Source: Hyphomicrobiales bacterium (GTDB lineage Bacteria; Pseudomonadota; Alphaproteobacteria; Rhizobiales; Beijerinckiaceae). From it: DNA of 64,000 bases. The notes beneath the pieces were generated by a model. The model was not told the DNA's origin. It searched no databases and worked only from the letters and a program-made list of their open reading frames with translations. The translations under genes were made by a program, and so were the position numbers. Positions 61,355-64,000 of the stretch are shown here, in pieces; position 1 is the first letter of the stretch, and each line of letters opens with the position of its first letter. The stretch covers positions 229,181-293,180 of the forward strand of contig UCBZ01000017.1 of assembly GCA_900470775.1 (NCBI GenBank), given 5' to 3'.

Positions 61355-63688
61355 ATGCCGTCCAAAACCTCCCCTCGCGTTGTCGATCAGGGCTTGCGCG
61401 ACGAGGTCTATATTTCGCTGGTGCGCTCGCTCTACGCCGACCCGCGGACCCTGATCATTGGGTCCAGCGGGACCGTGCTCGCGGCTGTGCTCAGCGCCGT
61501 CTTGACCGGCCATCCTGCATTCTATGCGTCCGCCGCCATTCTGCTGTGCCTGACGCTGGCCAGGGCCGCCGATGTCGCTCAATTCAAGGCGGCCGGACAC
61601 AAGATGTGCGACCGTGGCGACGCGGCGCGCTGGGAGAGGCGCTACACCATCTTCGCCTCAATCTATGTCTTCGTTCTTGGAATCTGGTCCTTCCTGACCT
61701 TCGCGATCCCCGCCAGCCCACCGGTCCAGCTCCTCGCCTTCTCGATGACGCTTGCGAACCTGATCGGAGTCGCCGGCCGCAACTATGGCAGCCGCCTGCT
61801 GGTCACCACCCAGTTGACCTGCGCGGGTCTGCCGCTGCTCGCCGGTCTCGTGCTTGCGGGCAACACGCATTACGCTGTCGTCGCCTGTGTGCTCGGGCCG
61901 TTCCTGCTGAGCTTCAAGAGCATCGCCGACAAGCTCCGCGCGACCCTGACCACGGCCGTCGTCTCGGCCAAGCGCGAGCGCCTGCTGGCCGCGCGGCTCG
62001 AAGCCGCACTCGACAACATGGCGCATGGGCTGTGCATGTTCGAGCGAGATGGCCAGCTGTCGCTCGTTAACCGTCGGCTGCCGGCGATCGTCGGACTGCC
62101 GGCAGGACTGGCGGAGCCGGGCCGCGGCATCGGGCGCTTCCTCGTTCGCTGCCAACGCGCAGGGCTGATCGGCCGCGCGCCATTGCGCAGCCTCGTGCTG
62201 GCCGCTCGCCTCGCCATGCGAGATCACAGCGAGGCAAGGCTCAATGCCCGCCTCGCCGATGGCCGCGTCCTCGATCTGACCTTCCGGACATCGGGTGTTA
62301 CCGGCACCGTCGTGGTAATCGAGGACGTCACCGAACAGCGCCTGCAGGAGGACACGATCCGCCAGCTCGCGCATTACGACCCGCTCACCGGTCTGCCGAA
62401 CCGCAGCCTGCTGAAAACGCATCTGCAGACCCTGATGGCGGGGGCGGATCAGAGCTTCGCGATCCTGTTTATTGACCTCGACCACTTCAAGAAGGTCAAC
62501 GATACGCTGGGCCATCCCTATGGCGACGCCCTGCTGATCGAGATCGCACGCCGCCTGACCACGCTGCTGGATGCGGCCTCCCTGATCGCACGGCTCGGCG
62601 GCGACGAATTCGTGGTGGTCATTCCCGATCTCGTCGACCGCCGGGCGCTCGAGCAGATCACCGCGCGCGTCAGCGCCAGCCTGATCCAACCCTACGAGGT
62701 TGAAGGCAACGCCATCGTCAGCAGCGCCAGCATCGGCATCGCCATCAGCCCCGATGACGGGCGCGACCCCGACATCGTCATCCGCAATGCCGACCTCGCG
62801 CTCTACGCGGCCAAGTCGAGCGGACGTGGCTGCGCGCGCTTCTACGACAGCAGCATGATCGAAGCCGCGCGCACGCGGCGCATCGTCGAGCTCGACCTGC
62901 GCGAAGCGCTGGCGAGCGACCAGTTCGAGATGTTCTACCAGCCCATCGTCGCGATCGGTTCGGGCAGGATCACGAGCTGCGAGGCCTTGCTGCGCTGGCG
63001 TCATCCCGAGAAGGGCATCATCGCGCCCGGCGACTTCATCGGCATCGCCGAGGAGGTCGGGCTGATCACTCAGATCGGCCGCACGGTCCTGGACAAGGCC
63101 TGCCGCGAGGCAATGCTCTGGCCGACCAGCGTCTCCGTCGCGGTCAACATCTCGGCGATCCATTTCCGCGGCGACATCATCGTCAACGATGTCGCCCAGG
63201 CGCTCGCCAGGTCGGGACTGGACGCATCCCGGCTCGTGATCGAGCTGACGGAATCGGCGCTGATGCATGACGACGCGCAGGCGCTCTCGACGCTGACGCG
63301 GCTGCGCGATCTCGGCGTGCAGATTGCGCTCGACGATTTCGGGACGGGCTATTCCAGCCTGAGCTACCTGCAGTCCTTCCCGCTGCACAAGATCAAGATC
63401 GACCGGTCCTTCGTCTCGGGTGGGCGCGAGACGCAAAAGGACCAGACCCTGCTGGTCGGGATCGCGCGCCTCTGCAAGGAGCTCGGCCTGACCGTCGTGG
63501 CCGAAGGCGTCGAAACGGTCGAGCAGCTCGACGGCCTGACGAGAATGGGGGCAATCGACGAGGTTCAGGGCTATCTGCTCGCCCGCCCCCAGGCGACGCC
63601 CCTTGTGCGCGACCTGATCAAGGCTTTCGCGGTGCGCTCGCTCACCGCGACAGTCGAGCGAATCCCGTTGCGCCGTCACGCGCCCTGA
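61355..63688 (+). CDS. Bifunctional GGDEF/EAL cyclic-di-GMP protein with membrane domain
   Basis: A 777-residue signalling protein. Residues ~30-195 contain about five membrane segments. Residues ~205-325 form a PAS-like region ending 'VVVIEDVTEQ'. The GGDEF domain follows with intact GGDEF at 415-419 and 'HYDPLTGLPNR', 'FIDLDHFKKVNDTLGH'. The EAL domain has EAL at 543-545, 'DDFGTGYSSLSYL' and 'KIDRSFV', so both synthase and phosphodiesterase sites look intact. The product-inhibition motif RxxD is absent at the expected position before GGDEF (residues 406-409 read DAAS). The ATG at 61355 with AAGGGA upstream is preferred. It may control the surface polysaccharides encoded elsewhere in the window. 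Confidence 0.92.
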   Translation: MPSKTSPRVVDQGLRDEVYISLVRSLYADPRTLIIGSSGTVLAAVLSAVLTGHPAFYASAAILLCLTLARAADVAQFKAAGHKMCDRGDAARWERRYTIFASIYVFVLGIWSFLTFAIPASPPVQLLAFSMTLANLIGVAGRNYGSRLLVTTQLTCAGLPLLAGLVLAGNTHYAVVACVLGPFLLSFKSIADKLRATLTTAVVSAKRERLLAARLEAALDNMAHGLCMFERDGQLSLVNRRLPAIVGLPAGLAEPGRGIGRFLVRCQRAGLIGRAPLRSLVLAARLAMRDHSEARLNARLADGRVLDLTFRTSGVTGTVVVIEDVTEQRLQEDTIRQLAHYDPLTGLPNRSLLKTHLQTLMAGADQSFAILFIDLDHFKKVNDTLGHPYGDALLIEIARRLTTLLDAASLIARLGGDEFVVVIPDLVDRRALEQITARVSASLIQPYEVEGNAIVSSASIGIAISPDDGRDPDIVIRNADLALYAAKSSGRGCARFYDSSMIEAARTRRIVELDLREALASDQFEMFYQPIVAIGSGRITSCEALLRWRHPEKGIIAPGDFIGIAEEVGLITQIGRTVLDKACREAMLWPTSVSVAVNISAIHFRGDIIVNDVAQALARSGLDASRLVIELTESALMHDDAQALSTLTRLRDLGVQIALDDFGTGYSSLSYLQSFPLHKIKIDRSFVSGGRETQKDQTLLVGIARLCKELGLTVVAEGVETVEQLDGLTRMGAIDEVQGYLLARPQATPLVRDLIKAFAVRSLTATVERIPLRRHAP

Positions 63689-63798
63689 CCAAAACCTCCG
63701 CTGGCTAGGGACAGGCCACGTCCTGCAACATTGCCTGCAATAAACGACCAGCGATTAATTCTTGTGCATACCATGGCTTGACGGTGCAGCCGCGCGGC

Positions 63799-63828
63799 AG
63801 CAAAGGTTAATTTAAATTAACCTTTGCT
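63799..63828. promoter_or_regulatory. 30-bp perfect palindrome before the FeeM-like gene
   Basis: Each 15-base half, AGCAAAGGTTAATTT and its complement, meets without a spacer, giving a perfect inverted repeat centred between 63813 and 63814. It ends 12 bp before the ATG at 63841. It is sharply AT-rich against its surroundings. A TTGACG hexamer lies at 63778-63783, so the palindrome would cover the -10 and transcription start if that is a promoter. An operator for a dimeric regulator is more likely than a terminator, because no T run follows on either strand. Confidence 0.6.
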
Positions 63829-63840
63829 TACGGTTGCATC

Positions 63841-64000
63841 ATGGTCCAGGCCATCGCTCATCAGACTTTGTCGCTGACCGACAGGGTGATGCGCGCGCTC
63901 GACCGGATCGATTACCGTCTCGCCGTCACCGAGCAGGATCGCGAACGCATCTTCGCACTGCGCTATCATGCCTATCTCCGCGAAGGCGCGATCGCTCCGA
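63841..64000 (+). CDS. FeeM-like N-acyl amino acid synthase family protein, N-terminal fragment
   Basis: Only the first 53 codons are in the window. The translated start contains 'RIDYRLAVTEQDRERIF' followed by 'ALRYHAYLREGAI'. This pattern of a variable leader, then L-R-Y-x-A-Y-L-R-E-G, opens the GNAT-like N-acyl amino acid synthase (FeeM) and autoinducer-synthase-like proteins. Those enzymes join an acyl group from acyl-ACP to an amino acid or similar amine. The gene lies 152 bp downstream of the GGDEF/EAL gene behind the 30-bp palindrome. The call rests on a short stretch and should be taken as probable family membership only. Confidence 0.6.
   Translation, partial: MVQAIAHQTLSLTDRVMRALDRIDYRLAVTEQDRERIFALRYHAYLREGAIAP

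Noticed and set aside
61658-63679. 673-codon minus-strand frame opposite the GGDEF/EAL gene
   Set aside because: Antisense to conserved GGDEF and EAL motifs; no domain or ribosome-binding site of its own.

Overview
The window is high-GC, densely packed DNA (strong G/C preference at third codon positions, many 4-bp ATGA overlaps). The gene families present are typical of an alphaproteobacterium of the Hyphomicrobiales (Rhizobiales). These include TctC and TRAP solute uptake, several dipeptide- and amino-acid-type ABC importers, Tat-exported binding proteins, GntR, LacI and MocR regulators, and a FeeM-like protein. A Bosea- or Bradyrhizobium-like soil or plant-associated bacterium fits, but the genus is an inference. 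I see no rRNA, tRNA, CRISPR array, insertion sequence or prophage block; one orphan DUF2793 gene is the only phage-flavoured item.

Layout. 1-2.6 kb: end of a gamma-glutamyltransferase, a 2-hydroxyacid dehydrogenase and a UDP-glucuronate-4-epimerase-like SDR. 2.6-4.2 kb: a membrane methyl-accepting protein. 4.3-11.2 kb: a sugar-acid region with a lactonase-like SMP-30 protein, an RraA/aldolase-like protein and a TctC binding protein on the minus strand. These face a GntR regulator, a DapA-family lyase and an IlvD/Edd pentonate-dehydratase-like enzyme on the plus strand, with a candidate operator between the two arms. 11.2-14.3 kb: a polar amino-acid ABC importer. 14.5-18.2 kb: FkbM methyltransferase, DUF2793 protein, Asp/Glu racemase and VanZ-like protein. 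18.4-22.8 kb: exopolysaccharide genes (priming glycosyltransferase, ManC, AGE-family isomerase).

22.9-30.7 kb: a small zinc-ribbon protein, then the most interesting locus. A LacI regulator diverges from an operon encoding a TRAP transporter (DctP, fused DctQM), a VOC protein, a RuBisCO-like protein (RLP) and a DUF1537 acid-sugar kinase. The kinase/RLP pair resembles the last steps of D-apionate catabolism (OiaK with OiaT or OiaX), but the other enzymes of that route are not next to it.

30.7-34.7 kb: a dTDP-L-rhamnose operon (rfbBCDA) ending in a HAD phosphatase related to GmhB. 34.8-46.4 kb: one long minus-strand run of ferredoxin reductase, YggS, M81 and two M20 hydrolases, a complete dipeptide-type ABC importer and an enoyl-CoA hydratase-family protein. 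46.7-53.2 kb: a MocR regulator followed by a molybdopterin oxidoreductase, an amidase and a convergent FAD oxidoreductase; a near-identical 15-bp motif precedes both the regulator and the molybdoenzyme. 53.5-60.8 kb: a glyoxalase-like protein and a second dipeptide-type ABC importer with peptidase T. 61.3-64 kb: a GGDEF/EAL protein and the start of a FeeM-like gene behind a 30-bp perfect palindrome.

Taken together, the genes suit an organism that scavenges plant- or soil-derived sugar acids, peptides and amino acids and makes a mannose-, rhamnose- and probably uronate-containing surface polysaccharide.
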